A stretch of 64,000 nt of DNA, taken from NCBI GenBank assembly GCA_963576475.1, contig OY754987.1:3818036-3882035 (forward strand), given 5' to 3'. Shown piece by piece: positions 9,615-20,022 of this stretch. Position numbers and translations under genes: made by a program. Position 1 is the first letter of the stretch; the number at the start of each line of letters is the position of its first letter. The notes under the pieces were generated by a model that searched no databases, had not been told where the DNA came from, and saw only the letters and a list, made by a program, of their open reading frames with translations. Origin of the DNA: Molanna angustata (taxonomy: Eukaryota > Arthropoda > Insecta > Trichoptera > Molannidae).

Positions 9615-9885
9615 TGGCTGCTAGGCACCGCCTTAGAATATTGTTCCCATTGTTTTCTTTCAAAATAGTTTTCGGGTATCCGGGTAATCGAAAATACAAC
9701 GGACAACAATAACATCTCACATTGTACAGAAATGAGGTTTACGACCTATTACTAATATAGTGCCTTTTTGGGTGAGACGATACTGGTATGTGGGGATACA
9801 CGCATGTGTTGTGTTTCCTTTTTTTAGTTAATGCAAACCCGCACACTTGTCTTTTCAAATAACTAACCCACATAATGGGACATTT
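9615..9885 (-). mobile_element. Interspersed family F2, full-length reverse copy
   Basis: It reads in reverse the family order seen at 19,470: GGCACCGCCTTAGAATATTG, GGGTAATCGAAAATACAAC, AACATCTCACATTGTAC, GGGTGAGACGATACTGG, GGGGATACACGCATGTG and CCGCACACTTGTC. It carries a single 22-bp unit, in contrast to the copy at 4.46 kb. Confidence 0.75.
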
Positions 9886-10002
9886 ATTTAACATATCTGT
9901 CCACAATTGTCCCCAATTATTATGTAAATTTGTATTTTTTTAAAATACCTGTTGACACTTAATAAAATATAATATGACATGATGGTAAGAATGAATGATG
10001 AA

Positions 10003-10130
10003 CGTTGCGCAAACGCTTAAAATGTGGATCACGTTAGCCAGCCGATGGCAGGTAGTAAGGCCTGCAGATGCCTTGATTTTCCAGTACTCCTATAATATTC
10101 TAACCTCGTCTCTATTGAGACATTAATTTG
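10003..10130 (+). mobile_element. Family F1 core
   Basis: The core order is present: AACGTTGCGCAAACGC, GGATCACGTTAGCCAGCC, GGCAGGTAGTAAGGCCTG and CTCGTCTCTATTGAGACA. The TIR-like end sequences are missing here, so the copy is truncated or its ends have decayed. Confidence 0.7.
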
Positions 10131-10923
10131 TCAGAAAATGTGGTGTTCAATTCTTTCAGCAGCGTCTAGTCTCAGCTTTTCTTTTCTGCATTCTTAGGTT
10201 AGGTTTAAATTTGTTCATAATAATAATATCGACTCGCTTGAGCGAGTTTCTTTATAAATTGAATAATAAATTATTATAAATTAAATTTATATTTTAAATT
10301 GAAATTGTCGCATTAAATATAAAATTTCACAGCTAATTTGACTTAATACTACGAGATCTCAACCAATCAGAGAGCCAACCGGAAACTTTGACTTACTAAA
10401 CCGGAAACGGGTGAACACGGATTGTAGACGCTAGCATTCTTTCTGACTACCCAGCAAAGGACATGACATGATGGTGTATACCTATGTATTTAGATTTTCC
10501 ATATAGTTATACATATAATGATTCTGCTTTCTGAAAACGTGACAGCTAAAATCACGTGGCTTTGCCGAACGTATAACAATATTATTTCGCATTTTGAGAT
10601 AGTATACAAACTGTTTTCTTGAAAAGGCTTCAACCCAAAATTTTAAATGCAGCCTTTTGAAAACACAACCGTAGACTTACCAGCCAACGTAGACAACCGT
10701 AGGCTGGATAACAGTTACGTAAACGTGTTTAAATATCAACAAACGTACGGTTTTGCATACGCGACAGTCGCATGCGACTGTCGTATTGGTCAAATTGTGA
10801 GTACGATGAAATCGAATTGAAATTATATCAGTCTCATATATCGGATTGCTAACTTTATGGTACATTTTAACAAAAAATAAATAAACTTTGCAAACTATAC
10901 AGACTTTTAATTTGACGGGTTAG
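10131..10923. other. AT-rich non-coding stretch
   Basis: At 10,440-10,475 a short segment (CTACCCAGCAAAGGACATGA then CATGATGG) resembles a decayed RTE 3' tail. Otherwise nothing is recognised. The 62-codon minus-strand frame at 10,677-10,865 shows no domain. Confidence 0.45.
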
Positions 10924-11015
10924 ATTGGTCGATGGCAGAGCGGTTAGCGCATTGGGTTAGTAATCCAGTGGTCGCGAGTTCGAATCCTGCCTCAACCGAT
11001 TTCGTTCACCTATAG
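10924..11015 (+). mobile_element. tRNA-derived SINE head, family S2
   Basis: A tRNA-like fold can be drawn from about 10,927 to 11,000: D-arm region GCAGAGCGGTTAGCGC, an anticodon stem-loop TTGGG-TTAGTAA-TCCAG giving anticodon AGT, and a T-arm around GAGTTCGAATCC. Acceptor and T-stems contain mismatches. The match continues beyond the tRNA body (GATTTCGTTCACCTATAG), and the same tail occurs at 63,845-63,897. This argues for a SINE head rather than a functional tRNA-Thr gene. Confidence 0.7.
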
Positions 11016-11079
11016 CATAAAAATTTATGCTTTTTTTAGGGAACGTACGAAGATGTATATATACCTTTTACCTTTTTTA

Positions 11080-11350
11080 ATAGCATAATTTCACCCATAG
11101 ATGGCTGTAGTAAAAATTCCTTATTTTCAAGCGAAAAGAATTTCAGTATTACAATATATAGAAGTTTCAAAATTGAATTGATAGGGATCTCATTAAAAAT
11201 GCATAATTGGTGAACGTTGCGCAAGCGCATAAAGTGATCACGTAAACCAGCCGATGACAGGTCGTAAGCCCTGTAGGTGCCTTGATTTCCCGGTTCTCCT
11301 ACAATAAATATTCCAACTTCGTCTCTATTGAGATAATTAAAAATCTAATA
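11080..11350 (+). mobile_element. Family F1 copy with adjoining 5' segment
   Basis: A 5' segment shared with 1,850-1,990 (TATATAGAAGTTTCAAAATTG) runs into the core (TGAACGTTGCGCAAGCGC, AAGTGATCACGTAAACCAGC, GACAGGTCGTAAGCCCTG, CTCTATTGAGATAATTAAAA). The adjacency is conserved in both copies, which supports a single longer element. Confidence 0.75.
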
Positions 11351-11414
11351 ATTCAGTTCATTAAAATGTTGATGCGTGATGACTCAAGATTATTAAGTTC
11401 AATAAAATATTACT

Positions 11415-11622
11415 ATACCATACCATACCATCACGCCATTTCCCTATTTGGGGTAGGCAGAGAGAACCGTACGTCAGACTCTTCTCTCTTGACATACATT
11501 CCTCACTTCATTCACGTCCATACATCGTCTCATACACGCTCTTCTATTATTCTTACTTCTAACATCACCATCTTTCAATATCCCATTTATGTGATCGTGC
11601 CAACTTTATCGTGCCAATAAAA
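11415..11622 (-). mobile_element. RTE-type LINE, severely 5'-truncated 3' end
   Basis: On the minus strand it ends with the same sequence as the coding copies at 33.9 and 62.3 kb: a stop after codons for WRS(V)xSAYPK, then the tail in CACGCCATTTCCC/CATACCATAC. Only about 65 C-terminal codons remain. The tail tetranucleotide (ATGG/TATG) is typical of RTE elements, which end in short tandem repeats rather than poly(A). Confidence 0.75.
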
Positions 11623-12660
11623 TATTAAACCTTTTAAAAACAAAAAAAATGACAGACCAATCATAGTTATGAGAAAAGGAAGGAAGGAATGAAAAGAATA
11701 AGAAGATATGAAAAAGGAACTTGCACATATTTTTTGGTAACGAATGTACTCGTGATTTTTTCACCTATTTCATAAGCTCATCTTTTTGTATTTTATACGA
11801 ATTATTTTGCCTTCCTAATGTTTTTAAAATTTTTGATGGTCAACTATTGAAAAGTTTTGTTGAGAAATATTCCATTTTGTTTTAATACATGGTATATTTA
11901 TGGTATTTGTTGTACTTCGTTTAGTGTAATTATACTGTTGTGAGTAAGTATATTGGTCTTCTCTTTTTAGCTTGTATAATTGTAGATATTGTATATTTTT
12001 AAGGTATTTGTTGTACTTAATTTAGTGTGTTTATATTGTTGTGAGTTAGTATATTAGTTTTCTCTTTTAGCTTGTAAAATAGTTAAATTTATGAAATTGC
12101 TGGAACTTTAAATTTAGTCAAAATTAATTGGATATTCATTTTCAATAAAGATTTTGTTTTACAGATATCGATAATCCAATATTTTTACGAGGTATTGAAA
12201 AAACTTTGTGAAGGATATGGCATTGGAGTTTTTCCACACCCCCACGAATCCCATACATGCTGAATGATCCATCTTTATTTATGCTGAATAATCTATCTTT
12301 ATTTACGGAGAAATGCTTTGTGTGCAATTTTTCGCTTTGTTTTTCTATTTTTTTTGTACGACCTTCTTTTATCCCTTTCCAAATAATATTTTGCAATGCC
12401 CGTGTGTATTTCCATGGATTCGCGAATCACTTCATGTATGAGTGATTCGCATTCTGCATTGAAAATTTCAACAGAAACTTGCTGAAATAAAAACACACTA
12501 AAACAAAGGATTTTCAGAGAACCCGATTTGAAAGTTGTGTTTAATATCCGGAAATTTAAATGCTCCTTCGTTCGTCGATGGGTTTCGCATAATACTCGTG
12601 TAGGAGTGATCCAGCAAAATAAAAAATAGGTATCATGTGGAAAATATTCCTTCCACCTCA
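11623..12660. other. AT-rich non-coding stretch
   Basis: Two imperfect copies of a ~115-bp segment (GTATTTGTTGTACTT, GAGTAAGTATATTGGT) lie at about 11,895-12,075. Overlapping ORFs at 12,142-12,661 on both strands show no recognisable domain. Confidence 0.5.
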
Positions 12661-12930
12661 ATAATCTTCATTTATTTATTTATGTATTAATAATACAATG
12701 AGGAATTTACAAATACAATTCCATACTAGAGCCAGAAGTTAAGTGAGTGTGTACATATATGTGTGTATGTGTGTTTTTCATGATAAGTATGTAATTGCTA
12801 GGGTACGATGAACACCTCACTAGGAAGTCCTGTGTCGAGGTGTTCATTTCAACATTTGTGTGACATAGATAGTACATTATGTACTTATAGAGTTCTTTAA
12901 TTAAATTATACATGAAATTTAAAGTCAATT
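12661..12930 (-). mobile_element. LINE 3' untranslated region (putative), reverse orientation
   Basis: It begins with TTTATTTATTTATGTATTAA (tail complement) followed by (GT)n-rich sequence, the arrangement also seen at 14,080 and 36,196. No coding part remains. Assignment as a Jockey/CR1-like 3' UTR rests on resemblance to the 3' end at 15.4-15.65 kb. Confidence 0.4.
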
Positions 12931-13581
12931 ATGTTTGATTAGTTGTAATTATGTAATTGATTTGATCTGCACCGGTGTTATTTATCCATGTTGTTATGTG
13001 TTTTTTTTGTATTTTTATGACGATGTTTCTGGTAACACTTACTTCTTTACTTCTTTGTTCTTCCTACCCCTTCATCTCCAATTAAAATTCACTATATTAA
13101 TATATTGTTCTGTCTTTTACCGGCTTCAAAAAATGGTGAATTTTTTTTATGTATTTGTCAGCGATTTCTTTTTACTATTTCGACCGATTTCTTTAATTCT
13201 TTTTTCATTAGAAAGAGGGTACTTTCCAATTGGTTTAATTTCAATTTAGTCAAGATATGACCATAGGATCTATGAGAAATTCATCGAAATCTTTAATTTG
13301 CTCTTCAGCGATAAGAACTCTCTACTAAGATTTTAATTATTTCTTTTTTAATAGAAAGGGAGTACTTCAGAGATGATCACACATATAAATTTCATCGAGT
13401 TTTGATGATGGAACTCACGAAAAGAAAAACAATCAAACCTTTCGAATTGCAAAGTAGTCTGCAGCTAAAAATAATTATTTACCATATCGTCGGAATTTGA
13501 TGATTCGTTTTCAATTTGAAATGGATTCTTTCTGGGATAGTAATTTTTTATCTCCACTATTATGAATGTTATATTACAAAT
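12931..13581. other. AT-rich non-coding stretch
   Basis: Two loosely similar segments (13,195-13,260 and 13,350-13,400) share AGAAAGAGGGTACTT/AGAAAGGGAGTACTT, suggesting an old duplication. No gene is seen. Confidence 0.45.
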
Positions 13582-13715
13582 CTACATACATATGTACTAT
13601 CATGCCACCTTCATGGGGTAGGTAGAGAGAATCAAACATCGCATTCTTCTATCTTGACACATCATATCCATCATTTCATCAAAATTAATGCATCGTGTCG
13701 TACATGATCGTCTCA
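13582..13715 (-). mobile_element. RTE-type LINE 3' tail, decayed
   Basis: CATACATATGTACTATCATG, CATGGGGTAGGTAGAGAGAA and TTCTTCTATCTTGACACATC match the minus-strand RTE end with several substitutions. Only the tail and a few terminal codons remain. Confidence 0.7.
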
Positions 13716-13734
13716 AACATGACCGCTTATTGTT

Positions 13735-13962
13735 GAAATTTTTTTTTACATAAATTTCTCAATAGGCATCACGTAGAGAGTGCAAACTAAGAGTTTTTGT
13801 GTAAATGGTGTACCTACTATGAAAAATTTTGTTCTCACGGAAACCAATTTTTGTTTAGGAATCTTATAGAAATGTACTTCATATACATATGTAGTGAAGG
13901 CATATACAATGTACAATTACTATGTAGTGGAGAGTTAAGTGTTGGCCACAACCCACTCGTTA
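13735..13962 (+). mobile_element. Short non-autonomous element (same family as satellite host element)
   Basis: The 5' end (TTTTTTTTACATAAATTTCT, CACGTAGAGAGTGCAAACTA) matches the reverse complement of 32,450-32,525. The 3' end (GTGGAGAGTTAAGTGTTGG, CCACAACCCACTCGTTA) matches the reverse complement of 19,960-19,995. This ~230-bp copy therefore contains both ends but no satellite interior. The class is unknown; no protein is encoded. Confidence 0.7.
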
Positions 13963-14079
13963 TTTTTTTTATTTTTTAGAGTTGGAAAGCAAAATATTCT
14001 ATGAATCATTAATCATGAAGCATATTAGTAATACATTCATCATGTCCTAGTCATTAATGATACACATAAATATATATTA

Positions 14080-14420
14080 AGTATTATTTATTTTATTTTA
14101 TTTTTATTTTACAAAGGACAGCACACAGTAGGTACATGCATACAATTATTGAAAATAAAAAGTAAAAATACAAATAGGTATGACATGCACCTCTTCTGTA
14201 CTACACCTTATATCAAAATAATACAGTAAAAAAGTGTGAATTAGTGTGGGTGAGCGCATGAAAGAAGAGTAACAATATGTATGTGTGTGTTGTGTGTGTC
14301 AAAGAGATATCTAGAAAGATTATGAGTGTGTGGATATGTGTTATGATTTCTGTATTTTCGTATACATAGCGGAAGATCATTTTTATACTATAATATAAAC
14401 AGATATACATACATTATAAC
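14080..14420 (-). mobile_element. LINE 3' untranslated region (putative), reverse orientation
   Basis: It starts with TTATTTTATTTTATTTTTAT, followed by a non-coding segment with TGTGTGTG tracts, as at 36,196-36,460. It abuts, in the opposite orientation, the LINE coding region that begins at 14,425. Confidence 0.45.
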
Positions 14421-14424
14421 ATAG

Positions 14425-15383
14425 GGATTTAAATCCAGCTTCTTTATTCCTCCTTCGGGCGTTCCTCAAGGTTCACACCTAGGTCCGCTTCTATTCAATA
14501 TCTATACTTATGACATTTACAAATGTTTTAATCATTCATTATATCTTGCATTTGCCGATGACATGAAAATTTACCTTGCAATTAACTCATTGGCCGATTG
14601 TATTAAACTACAAGAGGACCTTGACAGGCTATACACTTACTGTGCATTAAATAAACTAATACTTAATATATCGAAATGTAACAAAATAACATTTACTCTC
14701 AATAAAAACAAAATAAATTTCACATATACCTTTAACAACTCTGATATAAAGGAAGTCAATTATATAAGAGACCTAGGTGTGATACTTGACTCTAAATTAA
14801 ATTACATAAACAATATTTATAATATCATAAGTTAGGATTTATTATTCGCACATGCCGTCCATTCAGTAACATTAAAACCTTATACACTTTATACACTACA
14901 TACATACGCCCTCAGCTAGAATTCTGTACTCAAATTTGGTCTCCTTTCTACGCAGTACACATCACAAGAATCGAGAAAGTACAGCAAAAATTCATAAACT
15001 ATATAAATCATAAATTTCACCTTAACTTCAATAGATATCAACAGTCACTTAAATATCATAATTTTGATACGCTTGAATGTAGGAGAGTCTTACACGACCA
15101 ATCGCTGCTGCATAAAATTTTGAACAATGCCATAGACTCGCCTGTACTTGTCAACCTAGTAGGTATCCATGTTCCAGGTAGAATGGTTCGTAGACCTCAA
15201 TTACTTCATATTCCAACAAGTAGAACAAATATCAGGAAAAATTCAACAATTACACGCATATGCAGCCAATATAACAATACATTCTCAGCTGAGATAGACA
15301 TATTCAACGCAAAATATTACAGATTTAGACATGATGTTCTGAAGGTGATGCGCAACCAATATCCCTCTGTCCTGTCCTCCTAG
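14425..15383 (+). pseudogene. Jockey/CR1-type LINE reverse transcriptase, 3' half, one frameshift
   Basis: The first frame (14,425-14,835) carries RT motif 4, SGVPQGSHLGPLLFNIY, and the catalytic FADD motif (codons near 14,550), followed by LNISKC and DLGVILDSKLN. The second frame is open from about 14,829 to a stop at 15,381-15,383 and continues with KLGFIIRTC, YIRPQLEFCTQIWSP and a C-terminal region with FNAKYYRFRHD. A single frameshift and a short deletion near 14,828 separate the two. The N-terminal endonuclease and RT motifs 1-3 are missing. It belongs to the Jockey/CR1 group; exact clade is not resolved. Confidence 0.85.
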
Positions 15384-15660
15384 TCTCTCTTCTCTCATTT
15401 CTCTTTCCTTCCCTAGTTGTTGTATATGTGTGAATATATGTGTACTTATGTATGTAGGTATGTGTGTGTGATGGTGTGTATGAGTGTGTGTGTAAGGGTG
15501 TGTATGAATGTTTGTGCATGAATTATTTTTGGCTTGTAAACTGTTATTTGTTTTTATATTATGTTGATGGAATGCTTTTTTTTGGCTCTAACAATGTAAA
15601 AATTATTTTGTATCATTAAACTGTAAATGAGCTGTAGCTTCCCAAAAAAAAAAAAAATAA
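14425..15660 (+). mobile_element. 5'-truncated LINE with 3' UTR and poly(A)
   Basis: After the stop codon, a 3' UTR with TGTGTG tracts leads to GTAGCTTCCC and an A-run at about 15,643-15,656, then AATAAATAAACA. The 5' truncation and 3' tail are the hallmarks of target-primed reverse transcription. Confidence 0.8.
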
Positions 15661-16289
15661 ATAAACATATACAATATATTTTTATCAGTATTAACATAAA
15701 GATAGTTTTATGTTTGTAAGCGTTTTGATTGGAAACAGCAAGCTCAAAGATTACTAGACTCGAATATAGACTCGTTAAGATTACTAGACTCGTTAGCTGT
15801 GTCTAGCCAAAGTATTAGAATTTCTTGAAGGTATACTCATTGTAGAGTTGAATTGATTCCATTATAAAAAAAAATTGTAAATAAAAATTAAATTACAAAA
15901 ATTTTATAAGTTGTCTTAGGGAAATTATAATATGATGTGAAAAATATGACGCCTTGGTAACTACTACAACCCAACTGTCTAATCAGTTAAATACAATTAA
16001 TTAGATAATAATGATTTCTTTAAAAGAAAAAAATATATAATCTAAAGAAAAACTAGGTGTAAAAAATATAATGTTCGGGTTATGTTGAACCGGATCTTCC
16101 GCTCAATATATTTTGTATATGTAGGTATGTTGTATATCCGTGAAAGCCTTATTGATATTACATAATCTCTTTTGTAACCAAGTTTATCCGCGTGTATGAA
16201 AGTATATACCAAGTTGCATCACTGAATGACTGACAATATTATGATGATTCATTTGGTTAAAACCATAATTTCTTCATAACAAACTAAAT
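15661..16289. other. AT-rich non-coding stretch
   Basis: A short imperfect duplication (AGATTACTAGACTCG twice) lies at 15,750-15,795. No gene is seen. Confidence 0.5.
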
Positions 16290-16375
16290 TGGTGCTCTTG
16301 GCTTAGTAAGTTGACTATTTGACTGCAGTGCTATAATTCTTTGTATCGGTTTCCGACGGAGGACAAAGAATAAAT
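16290..16375 (+). mobile_element. Decayed SINE S1 head (tentative)
   Basis: GGCTTAGTAAGTTGACTATT, TTGACTGCAGTGC and CGGTTTCCGACGGAGGACA align loosely with the S1 head (GGCTCAGTTGGTTAGATA, GATACCCGACGGAGACA). The match is too weak to be certain. Confidence 0.4.
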
Positions 16376-16904
16376 TGTTCAACGTAAAACATGACAAATA
16401 TAAAGTTTTCAATCCTCACTACCGCAAGGGGATATAGTGAGGAGAAACGAATTCGCAGTTTTAAGGTTATTTTTTATTGCAGATTATCAACTAGTATCAT
16501 GATGAGATTGTATTCTGAAAGTTTCGTCATAATGTATCTGTGTGCGTATGTGTGCTATTATGGCGTGTTTATTCTACTTAATCAATAATATTATAATATA
16601 CATATAATATTATTAATAGTTCTTATTTAAAAGGATATGTAATCAGTGCTTCTCATTTTTTTAACTATCAAATATTTCAAATTAATCCCAAGCTCAGAAA
16701 ACTTTAACTTTGATATTTTTTTTAATTTCTAAATTACTAACAAGACATATATCACTTTCATTCGATAGCATTGAAGAATTGTCTAGTTTTCATTTTAAAA
16801 TATTTAAATTAAAAATAATTTAACAAAGTCATTACCTACTTGAAATGGGCAAAAGGTTTACATACAAAATTTGAATACTTGATAGAATGACTTAGAAGTG
16901 AGTA
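16376..16904. other. AT-rich non-coding stretch
   Basis: Nothing recognised in either strand. Confidence 0.5.
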
Positions 16905-17045
16905 GTATAGCGTTGGTCACAACCCACTCGTCGTTTAATATTTTTCTGATGAAATTGTTTATTTAACTAAAAACTTATTATTTATATGTAACATTGACTT
17001 ATTTCGAACAATATTCTCTTTCCAAAGTATTGGATTCTTGTTGTT
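16905..17045 (+). repeat. Segment related to flank of the satellite element
   Basis: AGTATAGCGTTGGTCACAAC, CCCACTCGTCGTTTAATATT and TTCGAACAATATTCTCTTTC with AAAGTATTGGATT match the reverse complement of 32,650-32,785. It lies about 3 kb downstream of the short element copy, whereas its counterpart lies immediately outside the long element. Confidence 0.65.
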
Positions 17046-17049
17046 CAAT

Positions 17050-17115
17050 TATGAAAGATCGAGTGTTTGGTGCAGACCAAACCTAGGATTGTGACCCAGA
17101 AGAAGAAGAATTATG
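17050..17115 (+). mobile_element. BovB/RTE-like LINE 3' terminus with (GAA)n
   Basis: GATCGAGTGTTTGGTGCAGA followed by CCTAGGATTGTGACC and AGAAGAAGAAG is nearly identical to the C-terminal codons and 3' end at 41,640-41,695. It encodes the tail RVFGAD followed by a stop. Only the extreme 3' end is present. Confidence 0.7.
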
Positions 17116-17619
17116 AATAAAAAGATAAAAATTTGAAATATATGTTGATATAAATAAATATAAATTAAATAAAAACGTATATATTTTATTTAAATGAGTT
17201 CATTCATTGTAACCATCCAGATTTTTGTAGGGTCAAATTTTTATAAAAGATATTCTGGCTGTCCATACACCTCCTTTCAACTCTATTTTATACCGTTTTA
17301 AAAATAGACAATGCTTAGTATGTAAATCTCAATTATTTTTATCAATTTTAAAGAATGCTTACATAACTCTATCTTTAATTTTGATCAGTTGATAAGGGCG
17401 AAACGATCGTACGGCAAAAACGAGATTTATTATCGTATAAATGTTTTTGTTTAATTTCCACCACATCAGGTAGGTACTCCCCGCAAAGTTCTTCGATCTT
17501 GACACCAGGCCGTCTCGACAAAATCACCTATATATATTTAAATAATTATATGTATTTATAAAAATAGAAAAAAATAAATAAAAAACACTGTATTTATCCA
17601 CTACTACAAAATTATAGAA
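17116..17619. other. AT-rich non-coding stretch
   Basis: At 17,395-17,420 a segment GGGCGAAACGATCGTACGG is reminiscent of Penelope-like terminal motifs, and related fragments lie at 17,828-17,850 (reverse) and 17,998-18,015. This is not strong enough for a call. Confidence 0.35.
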
Positions 17620-17659
17620 AGTTGACCTGCTAGCATCTTCGGATGCTAGCAGGTCAACT
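17620..17659. other. Perfect 18-bp hairpin with TTCG tetraloop
   Basis: Positions 17,620-17,637 and 17,642-17,659 are exact reverse complements (arm AGTTGACCTGCTAGCATC), separated by TTCG at 17,638-17,641. As RNA this would be a highly stable UUCG-capped hairpin, and as DNA a cruciform candidate. No element boundary or gene is visible around it. Confidence 0.9.
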
Positions 17660-18685
17660 GAATTCGGTCAATTGCTACTGAGTTTTTGATTCAATTAAAA
17701 ACCTAATTTTTGTTTTCAAATATTCAAATCTTTTTTCTAATGTCACAAATACAAATAAAACAAATTATAGTTATTGAAATGAAAAGAAAAAAACACTGTA
17801 TTAATTGTACAATATTCAACGTTTCAAATACAGGACTACCGTTTCGCCGTTTGAAAACTTTTTGAGTTGTGTTAAACTGTTTATCTATGCACTATTTTTT
17901 CCATTTTTTTTCACACTGACACCGTTGACTATGTAGAATTCAATTAAAAAAATTAAACAGTGTTTATTCTCCTACAATTATTTTGTTCCTATCTAGGCAA
18001 AACGGTCGTCCTTGAAAGGAATAAAATTATTGCCGAAGAAAAAATAGTTTATTTATTTAAATTGTTAAAATTAAATATAAATAAACGTCGCCATTTTCGG
18101 TAATTAAAAAAAATATATATTGTTTGTTGTTTACGTGAAAGATCACTAACCTTAGATCCAATTGTCCCGCGCTACTACGACACCCACCACTTGCTTTCAC
18201 CGGACTGACAAACTTGACTGTGGAGTCATCTTGAGATGTGTTTTAGTTTATATAGTAGGTACTAGAAGGATTGAACGACGCTTACTTCATGCACACCAAA
18301 AATCCCATACTTACTTTCGAAACTTCGCACCACAGAGCGCTGACTCGCCGGTATATTCCGGATGAAGTAATAGTAGTAAAGTTATCTTATTATTATCACA
18401 GCATACAGTTTCTTTGTTTTGATTCACTCCCAACTTTTGTTGTTTCATTGTCAAAGTTGCTTTTTTAAATATTTCCTAAACATTAGGTATATACAATATA
18501 CAATGCAACTCTTCTCTAACAATCTGGAAATATTTCAGAAACATATGAAGAACATATTTGGTAATAACTAAAAACATGAATTGCAGACTTTACAGACAAG
18601 ACGAAGGACCTCAGACTTAATGTATCTACCTTAGTGACATAATAAACTTCAATATTGACTGAAAGACCTTCTGAAAATTATTAAC
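17660..18685. other. AT-rich non-coding stretch
   Basis: No gene supported. ORFs at 18,162-18,468 overlap in two frames and lack domains. Confidence 0.45.
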
Positions 18686-18686
18686 T

Positions 18687-18871
18687 TCAACATACCAAAA
18701 AGACGAACAAGACACACCTCAACGTTCTTTTTAGACAAAAAAAAACACAATTGCCGCTCAGAATTTGCCATTGTACCGATGCCTTACCACGTATAATAAT
18801 TTGGAAAAGATCAGGTCCGTGGATATATTCTGTATGTCCAGGACTCTTTTCAGGAGCCACGTTAGGCAGGA
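18687..18871 (+). pseudogene. Decayed LINE reverse transcriptase C-terminus
   Basis: The plus strand reads FNIPKRRTRHTSTFF, then after a +1 shift near 18,780 CLTTYNNLEKIRSVDIF, and ends RSHVRQE followed by a stop. The pattern (basic RTRH block, then YN, then DIF before the terminal helix) fits the C-terminal end of Jockey/CR1-like reverse transcriptases, comparable to the copy at 15.1-15.38 kb. About 60 codons remain and the reading frame is broken. Confidence 0.55.
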
Positions 18872-19024
18872 ATAATTAATTTGTTTTGTTACCAGCAGTG
18901 AGTACAATACAACATGAAATCAAAGGTGGGCTGATTAAGTTACAATTACTTATGTTGCTGTTATTATTTTTTATATTTGTTTGAAAAAATATTATTGTAC
19001 GACGCCCATTTTTTCAAATAAATA

Positions 19025-19285
19025 AAAAAAAAGACACCAACAGAACATTGAAATATACACACACAAGTTAACACATGATACAAACACATAAGGTCTCCAA
19101 TGCACCAATCACAGGTGTCTGTCACATAGTTAGTACTAAATATTAATTTATGTAAAAACAATCATCGCTTAAAACGTGCTAAGTATTTGCAGTAAAAGTT
19201 ATTGATTACAAATATACAATCTACATAAAATAAGAGAACACTGGTCATCAAAAACGTCACAATGTTCCGAATTTCTATTTTTGAA
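19025..19285. repeat. Interspersed repeat F3, copy 2
   Basis: It aligns with 2,497-2,780 through ACACCAACAGAACATTGAAA, CATGATACAAACACATAAG, TTTATGTAAAAACAATCATC and TGGTCATCA. A ~25-bp segment (TCTCCAATGCACCAATCACA) is present only here. Confidence 0.7.
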
Positions 19286-19289
19286 TGAT

Positions 19290-19445
19290 ATACATACATA
19301 CATACATACATACCATCACGCCATGTCCCTTGCGGGGTAGGCAGAGAGAACCGAATGCCACATTTTTCTATCCTGGCTCGCATCCCTCGCCTCGTCCACA
19401 TTCATGCATCGTCTCATACATGTTCGTCTATTGCTCACACTTCTA
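19290..19445 (-). mobile_element. RTE-type LINE 3' end, reverse orientation
   Basis: The (CATA)n tail at 19,290-19,312 is followed by CCATCACGCCATGTCCCTTG, GGGGTAGGCAGAGAGAACCG and codons that on the minus strand match the RTE C-terminus. It is nearly identical to 62,105-62,250, so both come from one subfamily that differs from the 33.9/56.7/62.3 kb copies (CATGTCCCTTGCG versus CATTTCCCTATTTG). Confidence 0.8.
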
Positions 19446-19469
19446 ACATTTCGTTTATATTGAATGTAT

Positions 19470-19752
19470 ATTCATTCATACCATCACGGCATATCCCACA
19501 ATGTGGGGTAGCCAGCGAAAGGTGTGCGGGTGTGCATTATAAAAGGGAGCACATCATATCTGCGTATACCCACACTCCAGTCTCGTCTCACCTAAAAAGG
19601 CACTATATTCAGAATGGGTGGTGAACCTCATTGCTGAACTATGTGAGATGTTATAGTTGCCTGTTGTATTTTCGATTACCCGGCTCTTACGGGGCACTCG
19701 AAAACAATAATAGAAAAGAGTGGAAGCACTATTCTAATCCGGTGCCTCACAG
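19470..19752 (+). mobile_element. Interspersed family F2, near-complete copy
   Basis: This is the clearest copy and the reference for the family: CATCACGGCATATCCCACAA, GGTGTGCGGGTGTGCATTA, CTCGTCTCACCTAAAAAGG, CAGAATGGGTGGTGAACC, TTGTATTTTCGATTACCCG and AAGAGTGGAAGCACTATTCT. It contains one unit of the element expanded at 4.46 kb. Confidence 0.8.
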
Positions 19753-19799
19753 GAATTGAAAAAAATTGAATGTATATCAATATACATATATTATTATTC

Positions 19800-19875
19800 T
19801 AAAATAGAGGAGTATTGCGCTAGGCTCTCTCTGATTACCCCGTAGGGGACATGGCGTGATGAAATGTTTGTATGT
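19800..19875 (+). mobile_element. RTE-type LINE tail fragment
   Basis: GGCTCTCTCTGATTACCCCG followed by TAGGGGACATGGCGTGATGA corresponds to the terminal codons and tail of the RTE family in forward orientation. It lies about 85 bp from the left edge of the satellite's host element. Confidence 0.6.
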
Positions 19876-20022
19876 TGTTTTATTCCTTTTTTTATATTAA
19901 TTATTTTTTTTTGTGAAGTTTACAGTACAACAACATTTCTTGTACAGACATATTATTAAACGAGTGGGTTGTGGCCAACACTAAACTCTCCACACCACAA
20001 ATATTGACAATGAAATATTTTA

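Noticed and set aside
10924..11000. A functional tRNA-Thr (AGT) gene
   Set aside because: Acceptor and T-stem contain mismatches, and the match to 63.85 kb extends beyond the tRNA body, which indicates a SINE head.
17395..18015. Penelope-like terminal fragments around GCGAAACGATCG
   Set aside because: The three short matches have no stem II or CUGANGA and could be chance in AT-rich DNA.
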